Shown: piece after piece, positions 46,186 to 55,209 of the stretch
How positions within the stretch are numbered: position 1 is the first letter of the stretch
Layout: every line of letters starts with the position of its first letter
Assembly (NCBI RefSeq): GCF_007991735.1
Contig: NZ_BJYX01000016.1
Coordinates: forward strand, 46,637 to 110,636
Direction: 5' to 3'
Source of the DNA: Terrabacter aerolatus
GTDB lineage: Bacteria; Actinomycetota; Actinomycetes; Actinomycetales; Dermatophilaceae
Length of the DNA: 64,000 nucleotides
Notes under the pieces: model-generated
Told to the model about the DNA's origin: nothing
The model's database searches: none
What the model saw: the letters and a program-made list of their open reading frames with translations, nothing else
Program-made: the position numbers and the translations under genes

Positions 46186-47000
46186 GAGTTCTCCTTGCGG
46201 GAGTGGCTGCGGCCGCCGACGAACGACAGGCCGAAGAGGACGATGAAGGCGAACACCAGGGCGGCCAGGCCGACCGCGACGCTGATCTGGGCGTCGGACT
46301 TGCCGAGGAGGAACATCGCGACCTGGAGGTTCGTGCGGCTGAACAGGTTGGCGATGGTGAACTCGCCGAGAGTCAGGGCCACGGCGAGGAACGCCGCCGA
46401 GAGCACCGCCGTGCGCAGGTTGGGCAGCACGACCCGGACCATCACCCTCCCCCACCCGGCGCCGAGCGAGCGCGCGGCCTCGGAGAGGGTCTTGACGTCG
46501 ATGGCCCGCAGGCCGACGTCGATCGAACGGTAGGCGTAGGGCAGCACGAGGATGACGTAGGCGAAACCCAGCCAGATCGTCGACTCACCGAGGAAGTAGG
46601 TCACCCACGAGTAGACGGGGGTGAGCCCGACGACGAGGACGATCGCCGGCACCGTGAGCGGCAGCAGGCAGAGGAACTCGACCGTGCGGGACAGGCCCGG
46701 CACGCGCAGCCGCACCCACGTCATGGTCGGGACGAGCAGCACGAGCATGACGACGACCGTCAGGACCGCGAGCCCCACCGACGCGGTGAAGCCGGCCGCG
46801 AGGTCGGGGTAGTCGCGGGAGATCCCCTCGACGTCGACGAGCTTGGCCCACGTCGCAGCGGTCCGGCGGCCCTGGGCGTCCTTGGTCGTGAAGTCGAGCA
46901 TCCCGGCCAGCGGGGCTGCGAAGAACACCATCGACACGGTGACGACGACCCAGCGCAGCACCGACTGGCGGCGACGCCGCGTCGCCCTGATCCCGCTCAT
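46182..47000 (-). CDS. ABC importer permease 2 (PotC-like)
   Basis: 272 residues with six hydrophobic segments. The EAA loop reads VKTLSEAARSLGAGWGRVMVRVVLPNLRTAV, the coupling helix contacting the ATPase. The C-terminus is KENS. Start/stop overlaps with both neighbours (ATGA) show tight coupling in the operon. Confidence 0.92.
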   Translation of the reverse strand: MSGIRATRRRRQSVLRWVVVTVSMVFFAAPLAGMLDFTTKDAQGRRTAATWAKLVDVEGISRDYPDLAAGFTASVGLAVLTVVVMLVLLVPTMTWVRLRVPGLSRTVEFLCLLPLTVPAIVLVVGLTPVYSWVTYFLGESTIWLGFAYVILVLPYAYRSIDVGLRAIDVKTLSEAARSLGAGWGRVMVRVVLPNLRTAVLSAAFLAVALTLGEFTIANLFSRTNLQVAMFLLGKSDAQISVAVGLAALVFAFIVLFGLSFVGGRSHSRKENS

Positions 47001-47893
47001 CGCGCGAGCCAGCGGGACGCGCGACGGTCGATGGCGGCGTACAGCGTCATGACCGCTGCGACGACGACGACCATGAGCAGCGCCATCGCCTTGCCGACGT
47101 TCTCCTGACCGAGGATGACCTCGGAGTTGAGCGTGCCGCCGATGGCGAGCGGGAGCAGCGGGGAGCCCTGCGAGACGAGCGCAGCCGCCGTGGCGTAGGC
47201 GCTGAAGGCGTTGGTGAACAGCAGCAGCAGGGCGCCGACGAACGACGGGAAGAGGATCGGCGCCGCCACCTTGCGCCAGTAGAGCCACGTGCTCCCGCCG
47301 AGGGTCTCCGCCGCCTCGCGCCACTGGGGACGCAGCCCCTCGACCGCGGGCAGGAAGACGATGAGCATGAGCGGGATCTGGAAGTAGAGGTAGACGAGCA
47401 TGAGGCCCTTGTTCCACTCGTAGAGCCACAGGCCGCCGGTGTCGTCGAGCCCGGTCGAGGCCAGCACGTTCGTGAGGTAGCCGGTGGCACCGAACGTCGC
47501 GAGGAACGCGAAGGCCAGGGCCACGCCGCCGAACTGCGCGAGCACCCCGCACAGGGAGGTCGTGAAGCGGCGGAGCACCCCGTCCGGCTTGGCCGTCGAG
47601 ACGGCATACGCCAGCAGGGCCCCGATGACGGCCCCGGCCACGGCCGTGACGGCCGAGAGGATCAGGGAGTGCCAGAGGGCCGAGGTGACGGCCGGCTGCG
47701 CCAGGGCGCGGATGTTGGCCAGGCTCAGGGCACCCTGGCCACCCGGTCCGGTCGCGATGAACGCCCCGACGACCACGACGAGCGTCGGGACGATGAGGAA
47801 CACCGTGACGTAGACGAAGAAGGGGACGACGCCGAGGAGGGCGCCCGACGGTCGACGACCGGCGAGCGCCCCTCGGCGGGCGGTGTCAGCCAA
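46997..47893 (-). CDS. ABC importer permease 1 (PotB-like)
   Basis: About 298 residues with six hydrophobic segments. TM1 is LLGVVPFFVYVTVFLIVPTL. The EAA motif is WREAAETLGGSTWLYWRKVAAPILFPSFVGA. Start is uncertain: TTG at 47893 overlaps the binding-protein stop by 8 bp and is preferred; ATG at 47941 would overlap it by 56 bp. No strong ribosome-binding site is visible for either. Confidence 0.9.
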   Translation of the reverse strand: MADTARRGALAGRRPSGALLGVVPFFVYVTVFLIVPTLVVVVGAFIATGPGGQGALSLANIRALAQPAVTSALWHSLILSAVTAVAGAVIGALLAYAVSTAKPDGVLRRFTTSLCGVLAQFGGVALAFAFLATFGATGYLTNVLASTGLDDTGGLWLYEWNKGLMLVYLYFQIPLMLIVFLPAVEGLRPQWREAAETLGGSTWLYWRKVAAPILFPSFVGALLLLFTNAFSAYATAAALVSQGSPLLPLAIGGTLNSEVILGQENVGKAMALLMVVVVAAVMTLYAAIDRRASRWLAR

Positions 47894-49025
47894 CCGCGTT
47901 GGCCCACGACGTGGCGAGGTAGGCCTTGCCCGACGTCGCATCGGCCTGGGTGGGCACGACGGGGGTCCCGCTCACCTTGGGCAGCGCGGCAGCCGCGGCG
48001 GCGTCGAGCGAGCCGGCCTTCTGCATCGCGTCGAAGCGGACCGGACGGGCACCGCCCTTGAGCCAGAGGTTCTGGCCCTCGTCGGAGTAGAGGAACTCCT
48101 GCCACAGGCGTGCGGCGGCCGGGTGCGGCGCGTCCTTGTTGATGGCCTGGTAGTAGTAGCCGGCGATGACGGCGCCGTCGGGGACGACGACCTTCCACGT
48201 CGGGAGCTTCGCGGTGGCGGCGGCGTTGAGGTAGTCCCAGTCGATGACGATCGGGGTCTGGCCGGACTGGATCGTCGCCGGCGTCGGGTCGACGGGGATG
48301 AAGTTGCCGGCGGCCTTGAGCTGCTTGAAGAAGTCGACACCCTTGGTGAGGTCACCCGCGGTGCCGCCCTGGGCGACGGAGACCATCTGGACGCCCGCGA
48401 ACGCGGCACCGGCCTTCGTCGGGTCGCCGTTGAGGGCGACCTTGCCCTTGTAGGCCGGCTTGAGCAGGTCGGCGACGCTCGTGATGGCCGGGACCTTCGA
48501 GGAGTCGTAACCGATCGACATGTAGCCGCCGTAGTCGTTGACCCAGGCGCCGTTGGAGTCCTTGAACGAGTCGGGCACGTCGGCGAAGGTGGCCACCTTG
48601 TAGGGCGCGTACTTGGCGGTGTTGGCGAGGGCCACGGCGGCACCGAGGTCGAAGACGTCCGGAGCCGTCGACTGGCCCTTGAGCCGGTCGGCCGCGGTGA
48701 TCTCGTCGGCGCTGCTCGCGTCGGGCTGCGCGCTCGTGACCTTGATGCCGTACTTGTCGCCGAACGCCTTGATGATGGCGCCGTAGTTGGCCCAGTCCGG
48801 CGGGAGCGCGATGACGTTGAGGGCGCCCTCCTTCTTGGCCGCCGTGACGAGCGCGTCCATGCCCCCGAGGTCCGCGGCCGACGTGGCGGTCGCGGCGCTC
48901 TTGCCACCGGCGCCCGTGCTGGTGTCGGAGCTCTTCGTCGGGGCCGAGCAGGCGCTGACGACGAGCGCCGAGGTGGCGACCAGCGCGAGCAGCCCCGTGG
49001 AACGGCGCAACAGGCCAGAGTGCAT
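47886..49025 (-). CDS. ABC importer solute-binding lipoprotein
   Basis: A 379-residue extracellular lipoprotein. Signal and lipobox: LLALVATSALVVSACSAP, Cys about residue 26. An ATATSAADLGGMDALVTAAK linker leads into a type II bi-lobed binding fold (LNVIALPPDWANYGAIIKAF, DVFDLGAAVALANTAKYAPY). It is first in the four-gene operon: binding protein, two permeases, ATPase. The fold is like the iron, polyamine, thiamine or phosphonate binders; there is no residue set that fixes the ligand. Confidence 0.92.
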   Translation of the reverse strand: MHSGLLRRSTGLLALVATSALVVSACSAPTKSSDTSTGAGGKSAATATSAADLGGMDALVTAAKKEGALNVIALPPDWANYGAIIKAFGDKYGIKVTSAQPDASSADEITAADRLKGQSTAPDVFDLGAAVALANTAKYAPYKVATFADVPDSFKDSNGAWVNDYGGYMSIGYDSSKVPAITSVADLLKPAYKGKVALNGDPTKAGAAFAGVQMVSVAQGGTAGDLTKGVDFFKQLKAAGNFIPVDPTPATIQSGQTPIVIDWDYLNAAATAKLPTWKVVVPDGAVIAGYYYQAINKDAPHPAAARLWQEFLYSDEGQNLWLKGGARPVRFDAMQKAGSLDAAAAAALPKVSGTPVVPTQADATSGKAYLATSWANAVG

Positions 49026-49351
49026 GCGAATCCCTCCAAGTGTTCGTGTGCCCGAAGCGGGCTGTTTCGAACACTAGGGGTAAGGCAGGCCCCGTGCCCA
49101 CGACTTCGGCCCCGACTTCGTCCGTGTTCATCTGGGGCACTTGAACATTTCATGACCAACGGTCGGCCCGTGTCTGATATGTGACCCGCGCTCGAGTCTC
49201 GTAAACGCACATAACGGACACATCGGCAACTCGGAAACTGCAGTCAACTGGCAGGAAGAACTCATCCACTTCACAGACTCCGGCCGCCACCATGTGCCCA
49301 CCCGGTACCCGAAACCAGGGAGTCGGCCGGACCCACCCAGAGAGGAACTCC
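49026..49351. promoter_or_regulatory. Divergent promoter region of the importer and a secreted-protein gene
   Basis: 326 bp, comparatively AT-rich in 49140-49260. It should contain promoters in both directions, but no repeat or consensus boxes stand out. GAGGAAC precedes the 49352 ATG. Confidence 0.45.
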
Positions 49352-50506
49352 ATGGGCACTCGACGTTCACGGCGCATGGCCACGTCCACCGCCTCAGCCG
49401 CCGCGCTCCTGACCGTGGCGACGGCCTTCGCCGCCTCGGCCGCCGTCCCGGGCTCGGCGGCGTCCGCCCCGTCCGCGGCGGGCGCAGGCGTGAGCAACCC
49501 GTACTCGCCGGCCTACGGCCACTCGTACCGCCACGGCGCCGTCCCGACGCGCGAGCTCAACACGCAGATGCATCGTTGGCAGGCCCAGCAGCGGGCCGGG
49601 ACGACCTCGGCCAAGACGCTCTCCTACGGCGGGGGTGTCGACGGCATCGGCGTCACGGACGGCGCGCCCAAGGTCTACCTCGTCTTCTACGGGAGCCAGT
49701 GGGGCACCCAGGGCACCGACGCGAAGGGCAACCTCACCTTCAGCGGCGACCCGAAGTCCGGCGCACCGGTCGTCCAGAACCTCATGAAGGGCCTCGGCAC
49801 CGGCGGCGAGGCCTGGTCCGGCGTCATGACGCAGTACTGCGACGGCGCCGGCATGGCGCGCGGCGTGACGAAGTGCGCCACCGGCGCCACGCACGTCGGC
49901 TACCCGACCGGCGGGGCCTACGCCGGGGTCTGGTACGACAACTCGGTGGCCTCCCCCTCCAGCGCCACCCAGGCGCAGCTCGGGCAGGAGGCCGTGAAGG
50001 CCGCCTCCCACTTCGGCAACACGTCGGCCGCGAGCAACCGGAGCGCCCAGTACGTCATCCTGTCGCCGACCGGCATGCACCCGGACGGCTTCAACACCCC
50101 CAGCGGCAACTTCTGCGCGTGGCACGACTGGAACGGCGACGTGGGCGTGTCCTCGACCGTCGGTGACGTGGCCTTCACGAACATGCCGTACGTCATGGAC
50201 ATGGGCGGGAGCTGCGGCCAGAACTTCGTCAACGCCGGCTCCGCCGGAACGGACGACGGCTACACGATCGTCGAGGGCCACGAGTACGCCGAGACCATCA
50301 CCGACCAGAACCCGGCCGGTGGCTGGACCAACCTCACCTCGCGCACCAACTCGGGCCAGGAGAACGGCGACGAGTGCGCCTGGATCGCCCCCGGGACGAC
50401 CGGTGGTGGCGGCAACGTCACCATGGGCAACGGGAGCTACCCGATGCAGGCCACGTGGTCCGACGACACGAACCGGTGCGACCTGAGCCACGTCACCGTC
50501 GGCTGA
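49352..50506 (+). CDS. Secreted protein with HExxE motif (EXORDIUM-like fold), copy A
   Basis: A 384-residue exported protein. The signal peptide (residues 1-36) is SAAALLTVATAFAASAAVPG. It contains PKVYLVFYGSQWG, HVGYPTGGAYAGVWYDNSV, then VEGHEYAETITDQNPAGGW and NSGQENGDECAWIAPG. The H-E-x-x-E plus NGDECA order resembles plant EXORDIUM/phosphate-induced proteins and some bacterial relatives; a metallopeptidase role is possible but not proven. Six Cys may form disulfides. A similar arrangement occurs in the gene at 56256-57449. Confidence 0.75.
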   Translation: MGTRRSRRMATSTASAAALLTVATAFAASAAVPGSAASAPSAAGAGVSNPYSPAYGHSYRHGAVPTRELNTQMHRWQAQQRAGTTSAKTLSYGGGVDGIGVTDGAPKVYLVFYGSQWGTQGTDAKGNLTFSGDPKSGAPVVQNLMKGLGTGGEAWSGVMTQYCDGAGMARGVTKCATGATHVGYPTGGAYAGVWYDNSVASPSSATQAQLGQEAVKAASHFGNTSAASNRSAQYVILSPTGMHPDGFNTPSGNFCAWHDWNGDVGVSSTVGDVAFTNMPYVMDMGGSCGQNFVNAGSAGTDDGYTIVEGHEYAETITDQNPAGGWTNLTSRTNSGQENGDECAWIAPGTTGGGGNVTMGNGSYPMQATWSDDTNRCDLSHVTVG

Positions 50507-50554
50507 GCCACCACGACCGACCCTGACCACACGGCATACGCCGTCAGGTCGGGA

Positions 50555-50587
50555 CGAAGGCCCCCGAGCACCGCTCGGGGGCCTTCG
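50555..50587. terminator. 15-bp bidirectional hairpin
   Basis: CGAAGGCCCCCGAGC pairs perfectly with its complement around ACC, between the convergent secreted-protein and phyH genes. Confidence 0.85.
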
Positions 50588-50606
50588 CGTTGCGCCCGGT
50601 GCCGGG

Positions 50607-51788
50607 TCAGTGGCTCTCGCGCGCCACGAGCTGCTCCCGCAGCCGCCCCACGAGCGCGTCAGCCGCGAGATCGGTGGCCAGGGCGTCCGTGACGAGCTCG
50701 GCCTGGGTGCGCGGCGACATGCCGTCGACGGGCTGGTCGCGGTCCAGGTTCGTCGGGAAGGCGTAGCCCTCCGCGCTGGCGGCGACGACGTTGGCGACCT
50801 GACGCCCGGGCAGGCCGTCCGCGCGCGCCGAGAGCAGGGCCGGGTAGACCGCCTCCACGACGCGGGCCCGGTCGACGGTCTCCATGGCGCGCCCGAACGC
50901 CGAGCTGACCTGCAGGAGGTTGGCCATCCGGCGCACGTCGCTCGTGCGGTTCGTCCCGGCGGCGTGCAGGAGCGCGGGGTTGAAGAAGACGGCGTCGCCG
51001 GCGGACAGCGGGAGCTGCACGTGGTGGGCGACGAAGTACTCCTGGAACTCCGGCTGCTGGTAGGCGACGTAGCCGTGGGAGTACTTCTGGCTGTGCGGCA
51101 GGTAGAGCGTCGGGCCGGACTCCACGGGCATGTCGACGTGCGCGACCGCGCCCTGCAGCGTCAGCGCCTGCGAGAGGGCGTGGACGTGGGCGGGGTAGGC
51201 CGCGCAGGTCTCGGCGGACTGGAAGCCGAGGTGGTAGTCGCGGTGCACCGTCTGCCCGGCGCCTCCGGGGTTGACGACGTTGAGCTGCGAGGTGACCTGG
51301 TAGCCGGGGCCGAGCCAGGCCTGGGCCGCGAGCGCGACGGCGTCGTTGGCGTAGTAGTCGACGAACGCGCCGGGGTCGGTGACGGCGAGCTTCTCGAGGG
51401 CGTTCCAGATGCGGTCGTTGGCGCCGGGCTTGGCGAAGTGGTCACCGGCCGTGGCGCCGCTGGCCCGCTGCTCGACGATCATCCGCTCGAAGGCCGCGGT
51501 GGCCCGGGCCAGGGGTTCGGCCTCGAAGGCGCCGGCGAGCACGACGATCCCGGGCCCGTCCGCGAGGGCGCGGGCGAGCTCCGCCTGCAGGTCGCGCCGT
51601 GCGGCGTCGTCCGCTGCCGTGTGCCGCACCGTGGCCCAGTCGTAGAAGAGCACCTGCTGCTCGACGCGGGTCGCGTGGGGGTACTCGGCGAGGTCGGTCT
51701 GCTCGGCGAGCACCTCGAGCAGGTCGGGCAGGCGGGCGTCCTCGGGACGGATCCAGCGCGTCTGCGAGCTGGTCGACGTGACGGTCAT
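50607..51788 (-). CDS. Phytanoyl-CoA dioxygenase (PhyH)-family 2-oxoglutarate/Fe(II) enzyme
   Basis: A 393-residue putative oxygenase. The iron-binding facial triad is visible: HxD in GAGQTVHRDYHLGFQSAE and the distal His in FFNPALLHAAGTNRTSDVRRM, which also carries the 2-oxoglutarate-binding Arg. The MPVESGPTLYLPHSQKYSHGY region is conserved in PhyH enzymes that hydroxylate small polar substrates. It is divergent from lacI with shared tandem repeats between, so it probably belongs to the same catabolic regulon as iolG. Substrate unknown. Start at ATG 51788. Confidence 0.85.
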   Translation of the reverse strand: MTVTSTSSQTRWIRPEDARLPDLLEVLAEQTDLAEYPHATRVEQQVLFYDWATVRHTAADDAARRDLQAELARALADGPGIVVLAGAFEAEPLARATAAFERMIVEQRASGATAGDHFAKPGANDRIWNALEKLAVTDPGAFVDYYANDAVALAAQAWLGPGYQVTSQLNVVNPGGAGQTVHRDYHLGFQSAETCAAYPAHVHALSQALTLQGAVAHVDMPVESGPTLYLPHSQKYSHGYVAYQQPEFQEYFVAHHVQLPLSAGDAVFFNPALLHAAGTNRTSDVRRMANLLQVSSAFGRAMETVDRARVVEAVYPALLSARADGLPGRQVANVVAASAEGYAFPTNLDRDQPVDGMSPRTQAELVTDALATDLAADALVGRLREQLVARESH

Positions 51789-51899
51789 GGTGCCCTCCTC
51801 GGGCGGAACGGCGCACACGGGTCCGACAGCGTGGACGGTGGCGGGGTGGTGGGGTGGATGCTTCAAGGATGCGGTCGCGGCAGCGGCGGACCAGCCGCC

Positions 51900-51921
51900 G
51901 AAAGACCTCAGAAAGACCTCA
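51900..51921. promoter_or_regulatory. Tandem 11-bp repeat, candidate LacI operator 1
   Basis: GAAAGACCTCA occurs twice head to tail (51900-51910 and 51911-51921), exactly one helical turn apart, 32 bp upstream of the lacI start. The reverse complement contains TGAGGTCTTTCTGAGG, which recurs at 53009-53024. Confidence 0.7.
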
Positions 51922-51952
51922 ACCGCGACCGTGCGGCAGTAGGCTCCGGCGC

Positions 51953-53005
51953 ATGGCTCCAGGGCGGTCGACCTCGCACCGCGTGCGCGACATCGCCGAG
52001 CAGTCGGGCCTCTCGGAGGCGACGGTCGACCGGGTGCTCCACGGCCGACCCGGCGCCAGTCCGCGGGCCGTCCGGGCCGTCGAGCGTGCCGTGCTCGACC
52101 TCGACCGGCAGCAGACCCAGCTGCGCCTGGCTGCCCGCACCATCCTGCTCGACGTCGTCGTCCAGGCGCCGGCGCGCTTCAGCTCCGCCGTGCGGTCAGC
52201 GCTCGAGGAGGAGCTGCCGGCCTTGCGTCCGGCCGCCGTGCGGGCCCGTTTCCACCTGCAGGAGAACGCCGACGTGGCGGCCGCCGTGGAGATCCTCGAC
52301 GGACTCGGCCGTCGCGGTCGCGTCTGCCACGGCGTCGTCCTCAAGGCGCCGGACGACCCCCGGGTGGCCGGAGCCGTCGGACGGCTCGCCGAGCGCGGGA
52401 TCCCCGTCGTCACGCTCGTCACGGACGTGCGTGAGAGCGCGAGGGTGGCCTACGTCGGACTCGACAACGCCGCGGCCGGCGCCACGGCTGCCTACCTCGT
52501 GACCCAGGTGCTCGGGGACCGACCCGGCGACGTCCTGCTCACCCTCAGCCGGTCGTCGTTCTTCGGCGAGCGGGAACGAGCCGCCGCCTTCGGTGCGGCC
52601 CTCACCCGCCTCTCCCCCGAGCGGCGCGTGCACACGATCACCGACAGCGACGGGCTCGACGCCACGATGGGGGCGCTCGTGTCCGACCTGCTCGTGGCCC
52701 AGCCGGACGTGCACGCCGTCTACTCCGTCGGAGGGGGCAACCGCGCCATCGCGGATGCCTTCCGGTCGGCCGGACGCCCGTCGACGGTCTTCGTCGGCCA
52801 CGACCTCGACGAGGACAACCTCGAGCTGCTGCGCTCCGGCGTGCTCACCGCGGTCCTGCACCACGACCTCCACGCCGACATGCGCAACGGCGTCCGGCAG
52901 GTGATGCGAGCGCACCGCCTGCTGCGGGGCGCCCCCACGTCGGTGGCGGCCAACGTCGAGGTCGTCACGGCATACAACATCCCTCCCCGCATCCGCGTGC
53001 GGTGA
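51953..53005 (+). CDS. LacI-family transcriptional regulator
   Basis: 350 residues. The DNA-binding head is HRVRDIAEQSGLSEATVDRVLHGRPGASPRAVRAVERAV (HTH plus hinge helix, about 7-60). A periplasmic-binding-like sensor domain follows (about 60-340), with GLDNAAAGATAAYLV, VLLTLSRSSFFGERERAAAF and FVGHDLDEDNLELLRSGVLTAV, similar to sugar- and inositol-sensing members. Start ATG 51953. It sits between the divergent phyH and the iolG cluster, which it probably represses until the sugar-like substrate binds. Confidence 0.92.
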   Translation: MAPGRSTSHRVRDIAEQSGLSEATVDRVLHGRPGASPRAVRAVERAVLDLDRQQTQLRLAARTILLDVVVQAPARFSSAVRSALEEELPALRPAAVRARFHLQENADVAAAVEILDGLGRRGRVCHGVVLKAPDDPRVAGAVGRLAERGIPVVTLVTDVRESARVAYVGLDNAAAGATAAYLVTQVLGDRPGDVLLTLSRSSFFGERERAAAFGAALTRLSPERRVHTITDSDGLDATMGALVSDLLVAQPDVHAVYSVGGGNRAIADAFRSAGRPSTVFVGHDLDEDNLELLRSGVLTAVLHHDLHADMRNGVRQVMRAHRLLRGAPTSVAANVEVVTAYNIPPRIRVR

Positions 53006-53008
53006 CGC

Positions 53009-53024
53009 TGAGGTCTTTCTGAGG
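53009..53024. promoter_or_regulatory. Candidate LacI operator 2 upstream of the iolG cluster
   Basis: TGAGGTCTTTCTGAGG is identical to the site upstream of lacI (reverse complement), followed by a degenerate second unit (TGAGGGGTCGC). It lies 129 bp before the iolG start, just after the lacI stop. Confidence 0.7.
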
Positions 53025-53152
53025 GGTCGCGGTGCTCCCACGACCACCATCGCCCCGGCACGCTGGGGCCATCAACCGGGACCACGACGTCATCGGTCGC
53101 CTCGGCGGAACGGCGTCGCTCGTGTCGCCCCACCTTCGCTTCGAGGAGAACC

Positions 53153-54157
53153 ATGCGCCTTGGTCTGATCGGACTCGGCCGGATCGGCTCCTTCCACGCC
53201 GACACCCTGTCCCGGCTCCCCGCCGTCGAGTCCCTCGTGGTGACCGATGTCGTCCCCGCCGTCACGAGGAGCGTGGCGGAGCGGGTCGGAGCCGACCACG
53301 TCGACTCACCACAGGCCCTGTTGGGCAGCGGCGTCGATGCCATCGTCATCGCCGCCGCCACGACCGCCCACACCGAGCTCATCCGGGCGGGGGTCGACGC
53401 GGGCATCCCGGTCTTCTGCGAGAAGCCCCTGTCGGGTGACCTCGCCGAGGCGGTCGAGATCGCCCGCTACGTCGCCGACGGCGCAGTGCCCGTGCAGGTG
53501 GGCTACCCGCGCCGCTTCGACCCGGCCTTCGCCGCGGCCCGCGCCGCGGTCGAGTCCGGGGGGCTCGGCTGGGTCCACACGGTGCGTTCCACGACCCTCG
53601 ACCCCGCCCCGGCGCCGCGTGCCTACCTCGAGACGTCCGGGGGCATCTTCCGGGACTGCAGCGTGCACGACTTCGACACCGTCCGCTGGGTCACGGGCCG
53701 GGAGGTCGTCGAGGTGTATGCCGCCGGCAGCGCCCGCGGGGACGACCTCTTCGCGGAGCTCGGCGACGTCGCCACGGCGGCCACCGTGCTGACCTTCGAC
53801 GACCGCGCGACCGCCATCGTGTCGAACACGCGGTTCAACCCGCGCGGCTACGACGTCAGGCTCGAGCTGCACGGCACGGGCGACAGCGTCGCGGCCGGGT
53901 GGAGCGACAGCACGCCCCTGCGCAACCTCGAGCCGGGAGCGACGTGGCCCGCCGGACCCCCGGCGACCTTCTTCATGGACCGTCTGACCGCCGCCTTCCG
54001 TGCCGAGCTGCAGGCGTTCACGGACGTCGTCGCCGGGCACCGGAGCTCGCCCTGCACCGCCGAGGACGCCCTCGCCGTCGCCTACATCGCCGAGGCGGCC
54101 ACGCTCTCGCTCCGTGAGCACCGACCGGTGCGCGTCGACGAGGTGCGCCACCCGTGA
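53153..54157 (+). CDS. iolG: Inositol 2-dehydrogenase-like Gfo/Idh/MocA oxidoreductase
   Basis: A 334-residue NAD(P)-dependent dehydrogenase. The Rossmann start is RLGLIGLGRIGSFHADTL. The catalytic VFCEKPLSGDLAEAVEIA (EKP) follows, then QVGYPRRFDPAFAAARAA and the active-site GGIFRDCSVHDFDTVRWVTG, whose D-x3-HDxD pattern is typical of myo-inositol and scyllo-inositol dehydrogenases. It is the first gene of a three-gene overlapping operon. Exact polyol specificity is not determined by sequence. Confidence 0.85.
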   Translation: MRLGLIGLGRIGSFHADTLSRLPAVESLVVTDVVPAVTRSVAERVGADHVDSPQALLGSGVDAIVIAAATTAHTELIRAGVDAGIPVFCEKPLSGDLAEAVEIARYVADGAVPVQVGYPRRFDPAFAAARAAVESGGLGWVHTVRSTTLDPAPAPRAYLETSGGIFRDCSVHDFDTVRWVTGREVVEVYAAGSARGDDLFAELGDVATAATVLTFDDRATAIVSNTRFNPRGYDVRLELHGTGDSVAAGWSDSTPLRNLEPGATWPAGPPATFFMDRLTAAFRAELQAFTDVVAGHRSSPCTAEDALAVAYIAEAATLSLREHRPVRVDEVRHP

Positions 54158-55209
54158 CCCGAGGCGACGACGAGAGACCTCGGACCGAACCGTTGCGGCT
54201 GGGGCTGCTCGGGGCGGCGCGCATCACCGACCTGGCCGTCATCAAGCCGGCCCGGACCACCGGAACCCGCCTCGTCGCCGTGGCGGCCCGGGACCGGTCC
54301 CGCGCGGCGGCCTTCGCCGACGCGCACGGCATCGAGCGGGTGCACGAGTCCTACCTCGACGTCATCGACGACCCGGAGGTCGAGGCGGTCTACAACCCGT
54401 TGGCCAACAGCCTGCACGCACCGTGGAACCAGGCCGCCCTCGCCGCCGGGAAGCACGTCTTCACGGAGAAGCCGTCGGCGAGCAACGCGGCCGAGGCCGA
54501 GGACGTCGCCGCCCTGGCGCGCACGACGGACCGACAGTTCTTCGAGGGGTTTCACTACCTCTGGCACCCGCTCGTCCCGCGCCTGCACGAGATCCTCGCC
54601 AGCGGCGAGATCGGGGAGCTGCGGCACGTCGAGACCGTCATGGACATGCCCGCACCCGCCGCGTCCGACCCCCGCTGGTCGCTCGGGCTCAGCGGCGGAG
54701 CCCTCATGGACCTCGGCTGCTACAGCCTCCACTCGCAGCGCCTGCTGGCCCCCACGCTCGGCGGCGAGCCCGTGCTCGTCAGCGCGACGGGCGGCGAGCG
54801 GGCGGGGCATCCCGGTGTCGACGAGTGGCTCACCGCCGAGCTCGAGTTCCCGAACGGCGTCACCGGCACCGCCGGCTGCAACATGGCGAGCGACCACCAC
54901 CAGATGAGCCACCGCCTCATCGGCACCGCCGGCGAGGCCACGATCGTCGACTTCGTCAACCCCCACGACGACGACCGGCTCGTCGTCACCACGAGGGCGG
55001 GGCGCCGGACCGAGCACCTCGGACGGCGCTCCTCCTACACCTACCAGCTCGAGGCCTTCACCACCGCGGTCCGCACCGGGGTGCCCGCGCGCACCGACGC
55101 GGCCGACGCCGTGCTCACGATGCGCCTCATCGACCAGTGCTACGCGGCGGTCGGGATGTCACCGCGCCCGTCGCACTCCGACACCCCCTCCGGGAGCGAC
55201 CTCCGATGA
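54154..55209 (+). CDS. Second Gfo/Idh/MocA-family oxidoreductase
   Basis: 351 residues: LRLGLLGAARITDLAVIKPA (nucleotide site), AVYNPLANSLHAPW, HVFTEKPSASNAAEAE (catalytic Lys in EKP), FFEGFHYLWHPLVPRL and SGGALMDLGCYSLHSQRLLA. It resembles the dihydrodiol/xylose/glucose-fructose-type subgroup rather than IolG. The GTG start overlaps the iolG stop (GTGA). It probably performs a second oxidation or reduction of the same sugar-like substrate. Confidence 0.87.
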   Translation: MTRGDDERPRTEPLRLGLLGAARITDLAVIKPARTTGTRLVAVAARDRSRAAAFADAHGIERVHESYLDVIDDPEVEAVYNPLANSLHAPWNQAALAAGKHVFTEKPSASNAAEAEDVAALARTTDRQFFEGFHYLWHPLVPRLHEILASGEIGELRHVETVMDMPAPAASDPRWSLGLSGGALMDLGCYSLHSQRLLAPTLGGEPVLVSATGGERAGHPGVDEWLTAELEFPNGVTGTAGCNMASDHHQMSHRLIGTAGEATIVDFVNPHDDDRLVVTTRAGRRTEHLGRRSSYTYQLEAFTTAVRTGVPARTDAADAVLTMRLIDQCYAAVGMSPRPSHSDTPSGSDLR